Source: Agelaius tricolor
Taxonomy: Eukaryota > Chordata > Aves > Passeriformes > Icteridae
Reading direction: 5' to 3'
NCBI GenBank assembly: GCA_023055355.1
Contig: JALJCS010000002.1
Coordinates: 88,313,001-88,377,000, forward strand
DNA length: 64,000 nucleotides
In this document: in pieces, positions 38,401 through 48,300 of the stretch
Layout: every line of letters begins with the position of its first letter
How positions within the stretch are numbered: position 1 is the stretch's first letter
Notes under the pieces: model-generated
Databases searched by the model: none
What the model was told of the DNA's origin: nothing
Seen by the model: the letters and a program-made list of their open reading frames with translations, nothing else
Program-made: the position numbers and the translations under genes

Positions 38401-41400
38401 GTGCTGTTTTCCTGTAGCACAAATTCTTAATGGGAAATGCACACAAGGTTCTAAAAAACAATCAATTCAAACCAGTTTGTTCGGGGACATCAACAACTTC
38501 ACATCCCTATTGATCCTATTAAAGATCAAGAGATTTGTCTACGTGATGTAGGGATGGATGTTTTCAAAATGCAGAGCACTGAAAACAGATGGCAGCACAT
38601 CCCAATCAACATCAACATTATAGTAAGAGGCTCTTCACCAACTGATTTGTATTAAAACACTATCTTGGAAAAAAATCCAAGGTACACTAATCCGATAGAA
38701 GGATAAAGACAAACACACCATCTGTTCACATCTCTCACTTTAACAGAGGTGCAGTCTTGTCTCAGTGCACTAAACACACACATAAAAATACTTTCAATAT
38801 GTGCAATTTAAGGGAGGATGTCTCAGTTTGGAGGAGCTGGTAGATCCTAAAATAGATTTTATTTTTGCTTCAAGTGACCTTTTAATTTTTTCATGAGGTT
38901 TGAAGGAGAAGACAATTTGTTATCACACAGGAGGGTTCACTTATTCCTTCCCCTCTACCCTGGGTAAGTAAGACATGGATTGAGAAACATGTTTATGAAC
39001 AAGTTGTTTTCTCAAGTACGGAATACACGACCAAAATATCTCAGATATCTAAAAAGGAAAAGTGCACACTGCACGTTTTGCTAAATACATCATGTTTTAT
39101 ATTTTAAGTAAAATACTGCATTCCATCAAGATTATTTTAAAGCTTTCAAATATACTTAATCCTCAATTAAAATCTCATGCTTTTATTTTAATTCATGATG
39201 TTATGACTGTTAAATACACCTCCCTTCTCTTGCCTTAGAATTTAGGGAAAAGCTTTGGGGCTTTTAAAGAAGATTTAAATAGCTTTTAAATTTCTAGGAG
39301 ATAGTATATTTAAATGCTTATTACTTAAGAACTATTATAGTAATACCTGCATAAGCTATTTTTTCACTTTTTCAATTTCTTGGAGATTAAAATTATTTGA
39401 GATTTTAATGTGCTATTTCAATGTTGAATTTCAAACCCCCTTTACCTTGAAGCTCTTTAGCATTTTCTCAATAGATTTTTTACTCTAAAATAGAATTTCA
39501 ATTCATCTCACGCTTGTTTTTTCCTAAAACCCCACATTTCCATTTTTATTTTTTAATTAGTTAACATTTCTATTCTGAATTAGCAATATTAAGAAAAAGG
39601 TTTCCCAAAATCAGGCTGGGAGTCTGGTACATTAATAAGGATGATGACTTCAGATGTAAATGTAAGTGACCCTGCTAAGGTGGAAGCCAAGAACAAAAAC
39701 TTTGCAGCAGGAACTGACGCAGGTCATTGCGACAGCGCTGCCCAGGGATCCTTCCTAGTCCGATTAGCAGGGGTCACCCTGCTCTGCTCTCACTGGTGAT
39801 GCAAACCACAGCCACCCCCATCCCTTTCCTTCAGGGTCCCAAAGGATGAGGAAATGCACACACCACACTGCAACACCCCAAAGCCGGGAATCCCACCCCT
39901 CCTGCCAGCTGCTCCAGCTGATCCATCTCCCCTGCAGCTCTTCCCTTCGCCATCAACAGGCAGGAGGAGGAGGAAGCAAAGCAGAAACAGATCCTTCCTG
40001 CCTATGGATACAGATGGCCACGAGTGCAGGGGACAAACTCATCTCTGCAGCTGCCACACTGCTCCAAGCTCTGCTGAGTGACTGAGAAAGCAGAGTCCTG
40101 ATGGACTGAAACAGAGCTGGGAGGATGAATATGCACAGTGAGGCAGAGCCAGGGCTCCATTGCCTCCAAAGCTACTGAGCTAGGGACTACACACATACAT
40201 CCAACTGGAAATGCAATTAAAATGTGCTTGGCTTGAAGACAACAAAGGCACCCAGGGCACAGTGCCCTGCACCATTTATCATCAATTATCCTAAAACAGG
40301 TTTGGCCAGGAACATTCCCCTGCTTGAGATCCAGGAGACTTTTACTGCAATTTTCAGGTGGGTGCCACAGACATCATAACAGACAAATTGCTGACTGGAG
40401 GCAGCTCAGAGCTGTCAGTTCTTTCATCTCTTGTCTTGGCCATGCCCTAGTAACTTCACAAAGATTTTCCTCCAGAGAATAACCACGCACATGTCTTGCA
40501 ACATGTGCTTTCAGAAGGGCAATATACCACTATACAGTGGCTTACTCTAAAAATGGAAAGCTGTGTTTAACTCCAGTCTGTCTAGAACTGCATGTGAAGT
40601 AAGAATCTATTTTTTTCCAGATCTGACTAACTATGTAAAATTTTACTCTTGGAAGGAGAACACGTCACACATACTTCTTTTCACTAGTGGCAGAAACAAA
40701 GTCATTAACTGAACACAGCCTAACTTGTGCCCACAAGGATGGAGGAACTTACAGTGGATATGGTGGACACCCACATCCATACACAGGCATTAATTAAGAA
40801 GCTTCATCCTGCCAAGCACCAATAACTTCCTTCCCTGGCCAGCTTCATCCTCTTCCCAAGTAGTTCATAGGAGAGGTTGCTCCCTAAGAGTTTCAGCTTC
40901 CTGAATGATCTGGGTCCTCTAGGGCCACACAGGAATTTCTCTAATGAACTAAGCAATCAAATCTCTCATAGCAGTTCCAAACCACTTTTTCCACAAATCA
41001 ACCACAAAAGAACTTAAAGAAGCACAGAGTGGGTACTTGTGGCTTTAAGGACCAAAACTAAGTCTCCTTTGCAGTCACAATTCTTAACAAAATGCATTGA
41101 GACTTATTCCACATTTTTCCTGAACTAGAACAACTAAAGATTAAACTCTTAACAAAGATAGATCATTAAAAAAAGTAAGAGCTGGCAGAACATAGCTAAA
41201 TGACAAGAACCACTGCTCTGGATTAGTGATAGTTAATCCAAAACATGGAGGGAAAAAAAAGCAAAAAGGCTTAGAGAATTTGATCTTGCAAGTTAAAACA
41301 ATCTATATATACACATGGTTTACAAACCAAGCAATTTATTCCAAGAATAGAAATGAAATATGGGTCACTTCTGGATTCTTAATCAAAAGACTGTAGTACT

Positions 41401-44400
41401 CTTGTTAGCAGACTTAATCTGGGATTCAATTTATTTAGACCAAGTGATCAATCTGGAACCAAATAGAAAGCTTCTCCCATGCTGTGCACAGCCCTGCCAG
41501 AAGCTGTGTGGTGACAATCTTAACTTACATTTATCAAGACCTCAGGCAGTAGATTTCATTAGGAAAAAATAGGGGTAAGATGCAGGATTAGTGTAAACTA
41601 CAGCTTGCTGTAGAAGTAAGAACCATTGAAAGATGAAAAAAAGTTCAAGATTGCTTTCTCACTTGGTTTCCAAGGAAAAGTCTCAAATTTGGGTTGTATT
41701 TTTTAGTCAACTGGCACAACATGGAATAAAAATATATTGACAGGTGCTAATGAAGCACAACATGAAATAAAGTAGAAAAGGGTTATTTCCTTCAAGGACC
41801 TGAACAGAGACTAGAACAATTTAACAGCTTTCCCTGGTTCTGCACAATCTTGATAAAAATGAGACACCCAGTGAGCCTCTGTTCCCAGTACACAATCCTC
41901 ATCCCCAGCAGTGGGAAAACAGCACTCACACCATTCCTCAGGGCAGGTTCACCCTCCCTGATCTCCATCCCAGCTCATCCCAGCCTGGCTCCATGCAATT
42001 CCTGCAGCCATGCAATTCCTTGGTCTCAGCTAAGAATCAGCAAGGACAAACTTCTCAGTCAAAAGCCCAAATGGCAATAAAATAAGGTGAGCCAGGAGAG
42101 TGACCAGGTCACCTGTCAAAAGTGTGACACTCAGGGAAAGTGAAGGGCTTCCATGTGACCCAGTGCTGTGCTATGAACCTGTATGCTCGGTCTCTAAATA
42201 AAAATATAGACAAACCATCACTCCTTTTACTGACAATACTGATTGCTTAGCACCTTCCACCACCCCACAGGCTTCAGGAATATTTTGGAAAATTTCAACA
42301 GCATAATGGGATGCATCCAGAGGAACATTTCCTCTGAGGAAATGCACGCACACTGCTAATGAAAGCAAATTAACTGGGGGAAGTGTGTGTCCATGTGGGA
42401 GGGGAATATGTTGTTTTCACCACCACTGCTGAAGATTCTCATTCTCCCAGCAAGAACAGAACTGCTTGCAAACCAGCCACCCCCTTTGACTGAAACTTTC
42501 TCAGCTCTAGCCTGAAAAGGCCCCCTGTGGTCCCCTTCACATGGCTACAGCACAGCCCCATTCAGACCCCTCTCCCACAGTAACAGCGTTCCTGGCAAGC
42601 AGGCAGCCCCTTCTGGTCACATCTTGCTGCTTTCTCAAATGTCAATTCAATCTCCCCTCGTGCCAAAAGAAAAGAAATGGAAGGAAAAAAAAAAAAAAAA
42701 GAAAGAAAGAATAATAGTTTTACTTGCCTGAACATCGAAGTCTGGAAGGAGGCGAGTGATAGCCTGTGAAGAGATTTGAGAACATAAATGGAAGTAAGTT
42801 GGAGCTGTGGAAATCTATGCTTGGATATGAGCTCTCTCTGTCCATTCAATGAAAGCTCTTCTGATGAGCATCAAAATTCACCCAAGAGCTTTTAAACCCA
42901 CTAATCTTCATGGAGAAATGAGAGCAGTAAAATACTAGATTACTGACCAGCAAAATGAAGGCCAAAAGCTGCTGCATCCTCAGTTATTGTTAAATCTCTG
43001 AGCAATACACTCACAAGGAGCAGTAAAACTGAACTTCTCTGCATCACTTATGGTGGCCATGGGACAGCCAACAGCCTCAGTCCTGCCTAGGGTGGGAAGT
43101 CTCAGTTCAAGAATGCACTGAACACTTGGAACTCAGTTAAGCAGTCATTACTGGGACTTGGTTATGTGATGTGGAAGGTGGGAAGGGTCTTATTCTGGCC
43201 AAAATTAATCTTTGCAGCGTTTGGGAAGCTGGCTGGACACAGAGAGGTCGATTCCAACCTGTCACCTGCCACAGCTGCCACTGACAATCTCCTGCACCTG
43301 CCAAGGGTCTCCACCAGGAAAGGAGTTAGGAGACAACCTCCCCCCCTCCAGTAGCCCACAAGGCTTACAGCTTCAAAGGAGGAAATGTCTTCTAGTTACC
43401 TCCTTTTTTTGAAGGGAGAAGAAAGAGGTCAAACTCTTATTTCCACTGGAGGGCAAGAAAACAGAGGGAAGAGCAGCCAAGCAAACACTTTGTGCTGCAA
43501 AGTGCAAAAGGCCAAAGCTTGAAAAATAATATTGAGATAAAAAGGAATGCATAGAATCCTGTCAAGGAGGTCACTCAGCCTCAGAAGCACAGGTAAAGTA
43601 AAGAGAGATGTAAGAAGCACCACAGCTGCTTTCTTAGGGACCCTCAAGCACTGCAGTATAATCTGTAATTCTCACAGTTTGACTTCTAGGCAAAGTCTTG
43701 AACATGTGAACAACTACTTAAGGTCTGACTGAGCAGAAATAATTTTGCACAGCCTTAGCTTTAGACAATATGCTCTGTTTCACTCTCACTGTATTGTTGG
43801 TCTCATGATCTTTTAAACAAAACATTTCAGCCACTGCTGCTCCTGTGGGACCCAGGGCTGAAAGGAATAAGTGTATTTGGCACCTGTACCAGCAGCATAT
43901 GAAATAAGGGTGATCACTGCTCAGGAACAAAGACTTGGCTGCAGCAGAAGCCCAAGCACAGCAAGCCAGGACACAACTCCAGAGAGCCTCACCCAATAAC
44001 CCACTCAAAACCAGATCCCCTGTTCATCTCAATACGTGCTGAGCATCCTTCAGGGCAACCTTTTCCACTTTCTCAAAACACTTCAACATCCTTCATCGAT
44101 GTTAAAATGGCCAAAGAGGAAATCAAACTCTGTCCTAGTTTCCCCCATGCAGACAAAATTTAAGGTAACATCATGAACAAAAGCATATAGGGCTCCTTGT
44201 TAAGATTCCAACATGTGGCCTATGGCATACCAAAACCCAAGGAGTTAATCAGCATTTTAAAGTATTTCTGAACTTTGAAGCAAAGATATTCCAGTATCAA
44301 CAGGATTTCTGAATCTTAGAATCTTCTTTGCTTTGGTAGTTCTGAACAATATGGGCATTAAAAAGGGGTCTTAGTTTCTGAAAAGTTTGAGCACTGCATT

Positions 44401-45350
44401 CAGTGGTATCCAAACAAGCTCTGCTTTCATGCAATGTCCTTGGCAAAGAGCTGTGTTTAAAGTTTCTCTAGCCATTTCACTGCAGTCACAAGTGGAAATT
44501 ATTTTCTGAAGTGTTTACATAAAAGAGGGAGGGAATAAAAAAGAAAGCAGTAGATAGAGAAATGAATTCTAGTGTATAAGACCAGAAAAAACCCAGCACA
44601 TTTATATACATGATTGTCAAGAAAAAATGTCATTGGGATCAAGAGAAAATCTTAGTTTTGTTTCAAGAAAACATTGAGATGTTTCTTCACATATTACAGT
44701 GAATTTTTTGCCATGAACCTACCAACGCACAGAGTATGGCTACCACTGAAGAGTCAGCCACTGAATCCAGATGTTGTTGATAGGGTTTAAAAAAAAATTC
44801 CAATACAGAGTGGAAAGTAGTACAACAAGGTTAAAGAAAAGAAAAAAAGCTACTCAGGACAAGAAGGGGCTCAGCCCTACCTCTGGACTCAGCTGTGCCC
44901 AAAGGAAAGGTAAAGGCTCTCCCTGAGAGGCAGTTGACAGAGCAAAGTCTGTCTTTACACTGAGAAATGTGTAGCTGTAGAGGCATGTATGTGAGACTGC
45001 CTAATTGGCATCATTTGACACAGCAAAAAACACCCAGAGCTGTCATTATTAAGAGAATAAAAAAATGTCACCATCATATTAAAATAATAAAACCAAACAA
45101 GAACAAATAATTATGGTCAGTTCTGCATTATTTGAAAGAATCAACCCAATGAACTATTCTTATTCCATCTCCAGTTTTTCTTTTCTTCTTCCATACAATA
45201 TGTTCAAAGCAATCTAAGAACATGTTCAGTTCCAAAAGCAGTTCTGACAGAAAACACAGAAGCTCTAAAAAGCTTTAGATTCATTACCTCCTCCTTCTCC
45301 ACCAGAGGTTTCACCTCTGCAAGGTGAGCATCCTGGAACTCTGTTGACAT
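20179..45350 (-). CDS. NDRG1: NDRG1 (N-myc downstream-regulated gene 1), complete coding sequence in 15 exons
   Basis: NDRG1 is a cytosolic, membrane- and endosome-associated stress- and differentiation-response protein with an alpha/beta-hydrolase fold. It is a known substrate of SGK1 and GSK3. The 15 exons listed separately sum to 1209 nt, or 402 residues plus stop. Phases agree at all 14 junctions. Order: divergent N-terminus (1-33), NDR/hydrolase core (about 34-314) with a landmark at [10 protein letters not shown], then a tail with Ser/Thr-Arg repeats (340-377) ending SMEVSC. The nucleophile elbow is GMGTGAG, with Gly at about residue 138 where active hydrolases have Ser, so it should be catalytically inactive, as known for the family. 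Human NDRG1 has 394 residues; the extra length comes mainly from an added C-terminal repeat. The repeated tail excludes NDRG2, NDRG3 and NDRG4. Confidence 0.97.
20257..20376 (-). repeat. NDRG1: Coding 30-bp tandem repeat, four copies (NDRG1 tail)
   Basis: On the plus strand the unit contains gtgtgggagcggctcct. It occurs in four copies of 30 bp, three close to identical and one more diverged (gtgtgggagcggttcct). Each encodes one decapeptide. The GC content is well above that of the neighbouring introns. Confidence 0.92.
20503..20900 (+). mobile_element. Solo LTR of an endogenous retrovirus (passerine type), antisense to NDRG1
   Basis: It starts with tgtcacagacatat and ends with caccaccaca, so it has TG...CA ends. 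Inside are a CCAAT-like block (ggccaatcacagtcc), an AATAAA near 20822, and the 3' motif cagccttctgaaacatggagtc. I recognise this arrangement as a high-copy LTR of songbird genomes, from memory only. No internal viral genes are present, so it is a recombined solo LTR. A clear target-site duplication was not found. Confidence 0.75.
21238..21260. repeat. Palindrome with 11-bp arms
   Basis: aaatgaggttt and its reverse complement are separated by one base. A third partial copy (aatgaggttttaaatg) follows about 15 bp later. It lies in NDRG1 intron 15 and has no known role. Confidence 0.85.
21593..21644 (-). CDS. NDRG1: NDRG1 exon 15
   Basis: 52 nt encoding residues 298-314 ([17 protein letters not shown]) and the first base of Met315. 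The acceptor is tttttgcag and the donor gtaagt. The sequence matches the final helix of the hydrolase domain in human NDRG1. Confidence 0.95.
22950..22985 (-). CDS. NDRG1: NDRG1 exon 14
   Basis: A 36-nt microexon encoding residues 286-297 ([12 protein letters not shown]) in phase 0. The acceptor is catttcag and the donor gtagga. Human has Ile where this has Val. Confidence 0.95.
24516..24563 (-). CDS. NDRG1: NDRG1 exon 13
   Basis: 48 nt encoding residues 270-285 ([16 protein letters not shown]) in phase 0 at both ends. The acceptor is ttctgtag and the donor gtaata. One substitution relative to human as recalled (Arg for Lys). Confidence 0.95.
25336..25387 (-). CDS. NDRG1: NDRG1 exon 12
   Basis: 52 nt: one base completes Gln252, then residues 253-269 ([17 protein letters not shown]). 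The acceptor is ctttgcag. Two donors compete: gtgggt directly after GTG and gtacct four bases later. Only the first keeps the frame into VECNSK. The GDSSP segment corresponds to the acid-residue region of the hydrolase fold. Confidence 0.93.
26182..26238 (-). CDS. NDRG1: NDRG1 exon 11
   Basis: 57 nt encoding residues 234-251 ([18 protein letters not shown]), with split codons at both ends (Ser233, Gln252). The acceptor follows an almost pure T tract and the donor is gtaagt. Confidence 0.95.
26637..26740 (-). CDS. NDRG1: NDRG1 exon 10
   Basis: 104 nt encoding residues 199-232 and two bases of Ser233. It includes [12 protein letters not shown] and [10 protein letters not shown]. The start, [10 protein letters not shown], differs from the human residues and is the most diverged part of the core. 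The acceptor is actttag and the donor gtaaat. Confidence 0.95.
27688..27744 (-). CDS. NDRG1: NDRG1 exon 9
   Basis: 57 nt, phase 0, encoding residues 180-198 ([19 protein letters not shown]). Two AG acceptors lie 7 bases apart (gttcag, then atttcag). Only the upstream one supplies Ile-Ser-Gly and keeps the frame. The donor is gtaatg. Confidence 0.94.
28908..28994 (-). CDS. NDRG1: NDRG1 exon 8
   Basis: 87 nt, phase 0, encoding residues 151-179, with [20 protein letters not shown] as the core motif. The acceptor is cttttgcag and the donor gtaaac. This strand-and-loop region is among the best conserved in NDRG proteins. Confidence 0.96.
29454..29514 (-). CDS. NDRG1: NDRG1 exon 7: nucleophile-elbow region
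   Basis: 61 nt encoding residues 131-150 after completing Gly130. It contains [22 protein letters not shown] occupies the nucleophile elbow, where catalytic alpha/beta hydrolases have G-x-S-x-G; the Ser is replaced by Gly, as in other NDRG proteins. The acceptor is gctgtgcag and the donor gtaagt. Confidence 0.96.
31064..31126 (-). CDS. NDRG1: NDRG1 exon 6
   Basis: 63 nt encoding residues 110-129 ([20 protein letters not shown]), with split Gly codons at both ends. The acceptor is gttttag and the donor gtgagt. Confidence 0.95.
31985..32116 (+). mobile_element. CR1 LINE fragment, left part (interrupted copy)
   Basis: It contains CR1 landmarks cagcttttcagaacttaaag, gcagggccagttgtgatagg and ggtaatggttttaaactaaa. 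The copy stops at 32116, where an LTR-like element intervenes, and resumes at 32495 in the same orientation. It is antisense to NDRG1. Confidence 0.85.
32117..32489 (+). mobile_element. Solo-LTR-like element inserted in a CR1 copy
   Basis: About 373 bp flanked by a direct duplication, tctaa (32112-32116 and 32490-32494), consistent with a target-site duplication. It contains two AATAAA strings near 32415-32430, and its 3' portion (agccttctgatatccatggagtc) resembles that of the LTR at 20.5-20.9 kb. It starts TG but ends cagg rather than CA, so the exact edge is uncertain. No viral genes are present. Confidence 0.65.
32495..32705 (+). mobile_element. CR1 LINE fragment, right part with 3' end
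   Basis: It continues the CR1 copy from 32116: aaggaagaagttttttaca, aggttgcccagagaggtag, tgccccatccctgcaaacat, gggttggaccagg and a tail near accacgattctatgac. Joining the two parts across the insertion gives the usual CR1 order. Confidence 0.87.
33767..33887 (-). CDS. NDRG1: NDRG1 exon 5
   Basis: 121 nt encoding residues 70-108, completing His69 and supplying two bases of Gly109. It contains [20 protein letters not shown] and [14 protein letters not shown]. The acceptor is ttcccaag and the donor gtgagt. The VDAPGQ motif is diagnostic of the NDRG family. Confidence 0.97.
33888..35314 (-). other. NDRG1 intron 4
   Basis: A 1.4 kb intron containing a perfect inverted repeat (34650-34690, separate entry), a T-rich tract near 34170-34190 and a further T run near 34700. 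Nothing else was recognised. Confidence 0.75.
34650..34690. repeat. Perfect inverted repeat: 16-bp arms, 9-nt loop
   Basis: cacttccaggaaacac (34650-34665) and its exact reverse complement (34675-34690) flank the loop catggcaat. Each arm carries TTCCAGGAA or its reverse, which fits the STAT consensus TTCNNNGAA. It could be a DNA regulatory element or an RNA hairpin; nothing in the sequence decides. Confidence 0.92.
35315..35420 (-). CDS. NDRG1: NDRG1 exon 4
   Basis: 106 nt encoding residues 34-68 and the first base of His69. It contains [31 protein letters not shown]. The acceptor is ccctggcag and the donor gtaagt. The exon is notably GC-rich (many CpGs) compared with its AT-rich introns, which is seen in other conserved avian exons. 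Confidence 0.96.
35915..35942 (+). repeat. 28-bp exact direct repeat, copy 1
   Basis: The segment starting caacatttagtttacaggat and ending cctacat is identical at 37530-37557. The flanks of the two copies are unrelated. Confidence 0.9.
36985..37210 (-). mobile_element. Possible LTR fragment
   Basis: Read on the minus strand it has a TATA-like TATATAACCC followed about 40 bp later by AATAAAAACC, spacing typical of an LTR promoter and polyadenylation signal. It is richer in CpG and GC than the surrounding intron. No terminal repeats or target duplication were found, so this is tentative. Confidence 0.3.
37530..37557 (+). repeat. 28-bp exact direct repeat, copy 2
   Basis: Identical to 35915-35942, 1.6 kb away in the same intron. 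The flanking bases differ on both sides, so the shared block is short and sharply bounded. Confidence 0.9.
37650..37765 (-). mobile_element. CR1 LINE 3' fragment, minus orientation
   Basis: The plus strand reads aaaggcttgggctggagggg, catcatctaattccaactcc and aggcagggatgccacccac, then attgctcagggcccc. This is the reverse complement of the CR1 3' end. It is in sense with NDRG1. Confidence 0.8.
42685..42701 (+). repeat. Poly-A tract
   Basis: A run of about 17 adenines on the plus strand followed by gaaag repeats, 27 bp from NDRG1 exon 3. On the transcribed strand it is a T run just downstream of the GC donor. Confidence 0.9.
42728..42763 (-). CDS. NDRG1: NDRG1 exon 3, with a GC splice donor
   Basis: A 36-nt exon encoding residues 22-33 ([12 protein letters not shown]) in phase 0. 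The acceptor is cttcacag. The donor reads CAG then gcaagt, the consensus for GC-AG introns. The next GT, four bases on, would break the frame with exon 4. The sequence is more diverged from human (ITGLLQEFDVQ) than the core. Confidence 0.92.
42764..45287 (-). other. NDRG1 intron 2
   Basis: A 2.5 kb intron without recognisable transposons or extra exons. Short A-rich runs are the only low-complexity content. Confidence 0.75.
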
Positions 45351-45366
45351 GGTCAGTAGCTGATAT
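45288..45366 (-). CDS. NDRG1: NDRG1 exon 2 with start codon (ATG at 45350)
   Basis: The acceptor is ctttgcag above 45366. Sixteen bases of 5' UTR precede the ATG, which has A at -3 (gaccATGt). Coding 45350-45288 gives residues 1-21 ([20 protein letters not shown], then E). It aligns with human [20 protein letters not shown]. The donor is gtaatg. Confidence 0.95.
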
Positions 45367-48300
45367 CTGCAAAGAGGAAAAGAGATTTGTTCTCAGCTTG
45401 CATCAAAGATTAAATACAGGAACAAGTAAAGATCCTGCTCCACCCAGCCCCCACAATGCCCCACTCTTTCAGGTTATAGTTTAAAAGACCTCTGCTAGAA
45501 GATTATAAATCTCTTGTAAAATGCCTCCCTGGTTTATTTATATACACACTCCTGCACAATATGAGATTAAAGAAATACTAAGGCTGCAAGATCAAACAGA
45601 AGTTTGGCAGCTTCAAAGCAGGGAATGTTGAAGAAAACAGGGTAGGGACAGCAGAGAGAACCATGGAAACTATCATTGCAAGGGTGAAAGAAGACATAGC
45701 CAAATCTGCATGACTACCTCTCGAAATGTGCTTGAACAGTTGTTTCTGAAAACCTTTTTTTTTTTTCAGTGTATGCAAGGCTCCCTCACTATTCCCCAGA
45801 TTTTTACAGTGAGAAAAGTCAAACTGGACACACATTTAGCATCATTTTATTGTCAGATTGATGTGCTCCATTCTTTAGGACAGATAAAAATCAGAGACCC
45901 CATTGAGTGGATGCCAAGGTTCATGAAATACTGCTTTTTTTCAAAACTGTCAAAGGAAGGGACAAGTCTGCTGTACCCTGCTCTTGGACAGGACTGGCAT
46001 TGTGATGGGCAGCCCTCAGCTGCAGGAAGGTTAACTGGGAACCCAGAGACAGCAAAGCCCAGCAGAGGTGATTGCCAAGGCAAACAGAGTCCCAGGTGAT
46101 GGCTCAGGTGCAGAGCACCTTCTGCATCTCTCCAGACTGGGATTCATCTTCTCATTCCTTTGGCAAAGAGAAGGGACCAGAGTCAGAGGGCTGCTCCCTG
46201 TGAAGCTCTAAGGAATGACTGGGAACAGTTCTCAAGAGAGATCCTAGAACTGCTGCAGCAGCAAATACAGAAGTCAAAGTTGTTTTATTACATATCTTTT
46301 AGTCTGCTGGAGAAACACATATCATATGGGGTTTGGGCATCTTTAATAAGTTTCCAATTTTCTCCATCTACACAATTGTAAAACAAATTCAATATTTCCT
46401 TTTTAAGAAAATTTTAGAATGGTCTCAAGTAAAGCTTTGAGAAAGTGAACTCAAAGCAAGCCAAAAGCCTGAAACATATTTAGGAATTATTGATTAAGTG
46501 TAACTGAACACATTTTAATTATTTTCTGAAAGTAAGCATAGAAGTACAGAATACAATTTACATTGATTCTTTAAAGCATGATTCTCCATCTCCTGACTTA
46601 AATCTGATTTAAGCCCATCATGCTGTCTACATAAACGACCTGATGGCTCAGGAAGGGCTGTGAAGCCTGCAGGAGCATCCAGGCAGTGGCAGCAGCATTA
46701 TTTTTCACTCTGCCCCATGGGTTACCTCGATGCACTTGTCCCTGGGCAAAGATGCTCTGGTGACAGTTTGCAGGACAGCTGGGTGCTGCAGAAAGCAATA
46801 AAGGAGCACACTCAGACTAAAAGAGTTAATGCTGGAAAAACAGGGGTGTCCATTCACATTCGAATACCTTTGCACTTTAGGAACTCTTCATGCTAGCTAT
46901 GCAATGGGGGAGATTTTAGGAAAAAATTAGACTGTGGATTTTAAGTTTAGAGAAATTTTTCATTAATATTTTACACCACCAGTTGAGGCATGAAGACAGA
47001 ACCAAAACTAATCCCACTGCCAGTGCTTTGTAGTTCAAATTTACAAGATGACATCAGAGGTACTTTAACAATCAGGGGAATCAAGTGACTCTGATTCACC
47101 CCTTTCTCCAGGTTTTCCATTGTGTTTTGTCCATTACAAATTTTAATCATAAAGAATAAGCAGGGGAAAAAAAATTGCAAAATTTTGAAAAAATGCAAGG
47201 GACATTTTAGCAAACATTACATGTTTTTGTGATGACAGCCTTCTATGTAGTCTGCCATTCTACATAGTGGGCCATTGGACACAGCAGAGAGGAAAAATAA
47301 ATGCTGTTGCAATATCTGGAGGTTGAAAATTTATAAGCAATTGCACCTAGAGATTTTTTTCTTGAAATTCAGCAAGTTCTATTAAGACAATTACCTTAAT
47401 ATTGCACCTAACTCTGCAATAGGGATTGGAAGTGCAAGAGATTTTTCTATGGCTTTCCCAAAGGTGAGGAGAGTAAGAAGGCAGGTCCCTGAGTTTTCCA
47501 GTAAGAAGTGGTCAGGGAACAAAGCCATGGCCACTGTTTGTGGAATAGAGCTGTTTACATGGGGTAGTTTTGGATTTTCAGGGACTCAGAGCATTGACTA
47601 CAAATGAGCAAAAAAACTGTGCCAAAAAAGAACAAGATGGATGCTTTTTATAGCCTTAAAAACAATCCTGTTTTCACAATAGTTCAAAGTTGCTGCTCTG
47701 TGTTTCCGAGAGCGCAGGCATTAGGAAGTGCTGACCAGCAGATTGCACGACTGCCACCAAGCTTGCTGAACAAAAGCCCTACCTTCACCAAGCTCTCACT
47801 TGTGGAAATATATTATATCTTGGAGGCACAGTGTTTTCAGATCAGGCATTTCCAAGCTCTGGGTTTTCCTTCTGTGCATCAGGAATACCTGAAATGCTCC
47901 TAGCGAGCGGCAACCTTGCGTCAAGGCGGGATAACAACGCGCTGTTTGTTCACAAGAGCTGCCAAACAAAGCCCTGCTATCTGACAGCACTGTAAAAAAC
48001 ATCTTCTTTTCTAAGGAGAAAGATGGGGAAGTGGCTTTGTACCACCCTTGTTCAGCACAAATTTTATACTTTCTAAATAGGTGCTTTGTGCTGCCCTCTG
48101 TTATGTGACAGGGCAGCTCAAAGCTAATGTAGCTGCATAACTCTCCTAAATAGATAACCATACAAGCATCCCTTTATGCACATTTCAAAGCACTTCCCTC
48201 ACAGATGCCTTCCAAAGACAAAGTTCATTTATATCTGGAAGCAATAGTGTAAAGTTGCCAACTTGGAGAAAAATAACTTTTCTTCACTCTGCTTGGCCAA

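Larger units (their letters stand above)
35421..42727 (-). other. NDRG1 intron 3 (GC-AG type)
   Basis: A 7.3 kb intron. It contains a 28-bp direct repeat pair (35915, 37530), a possible LTR fragment (36985-37210), a CR1 fragment (37650-37765) and, near its 5' end, a poly-A tract (42685-42701, plus strand). Its donor is GC, not GT. No internal exon was supported. Confidence 0.75.
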
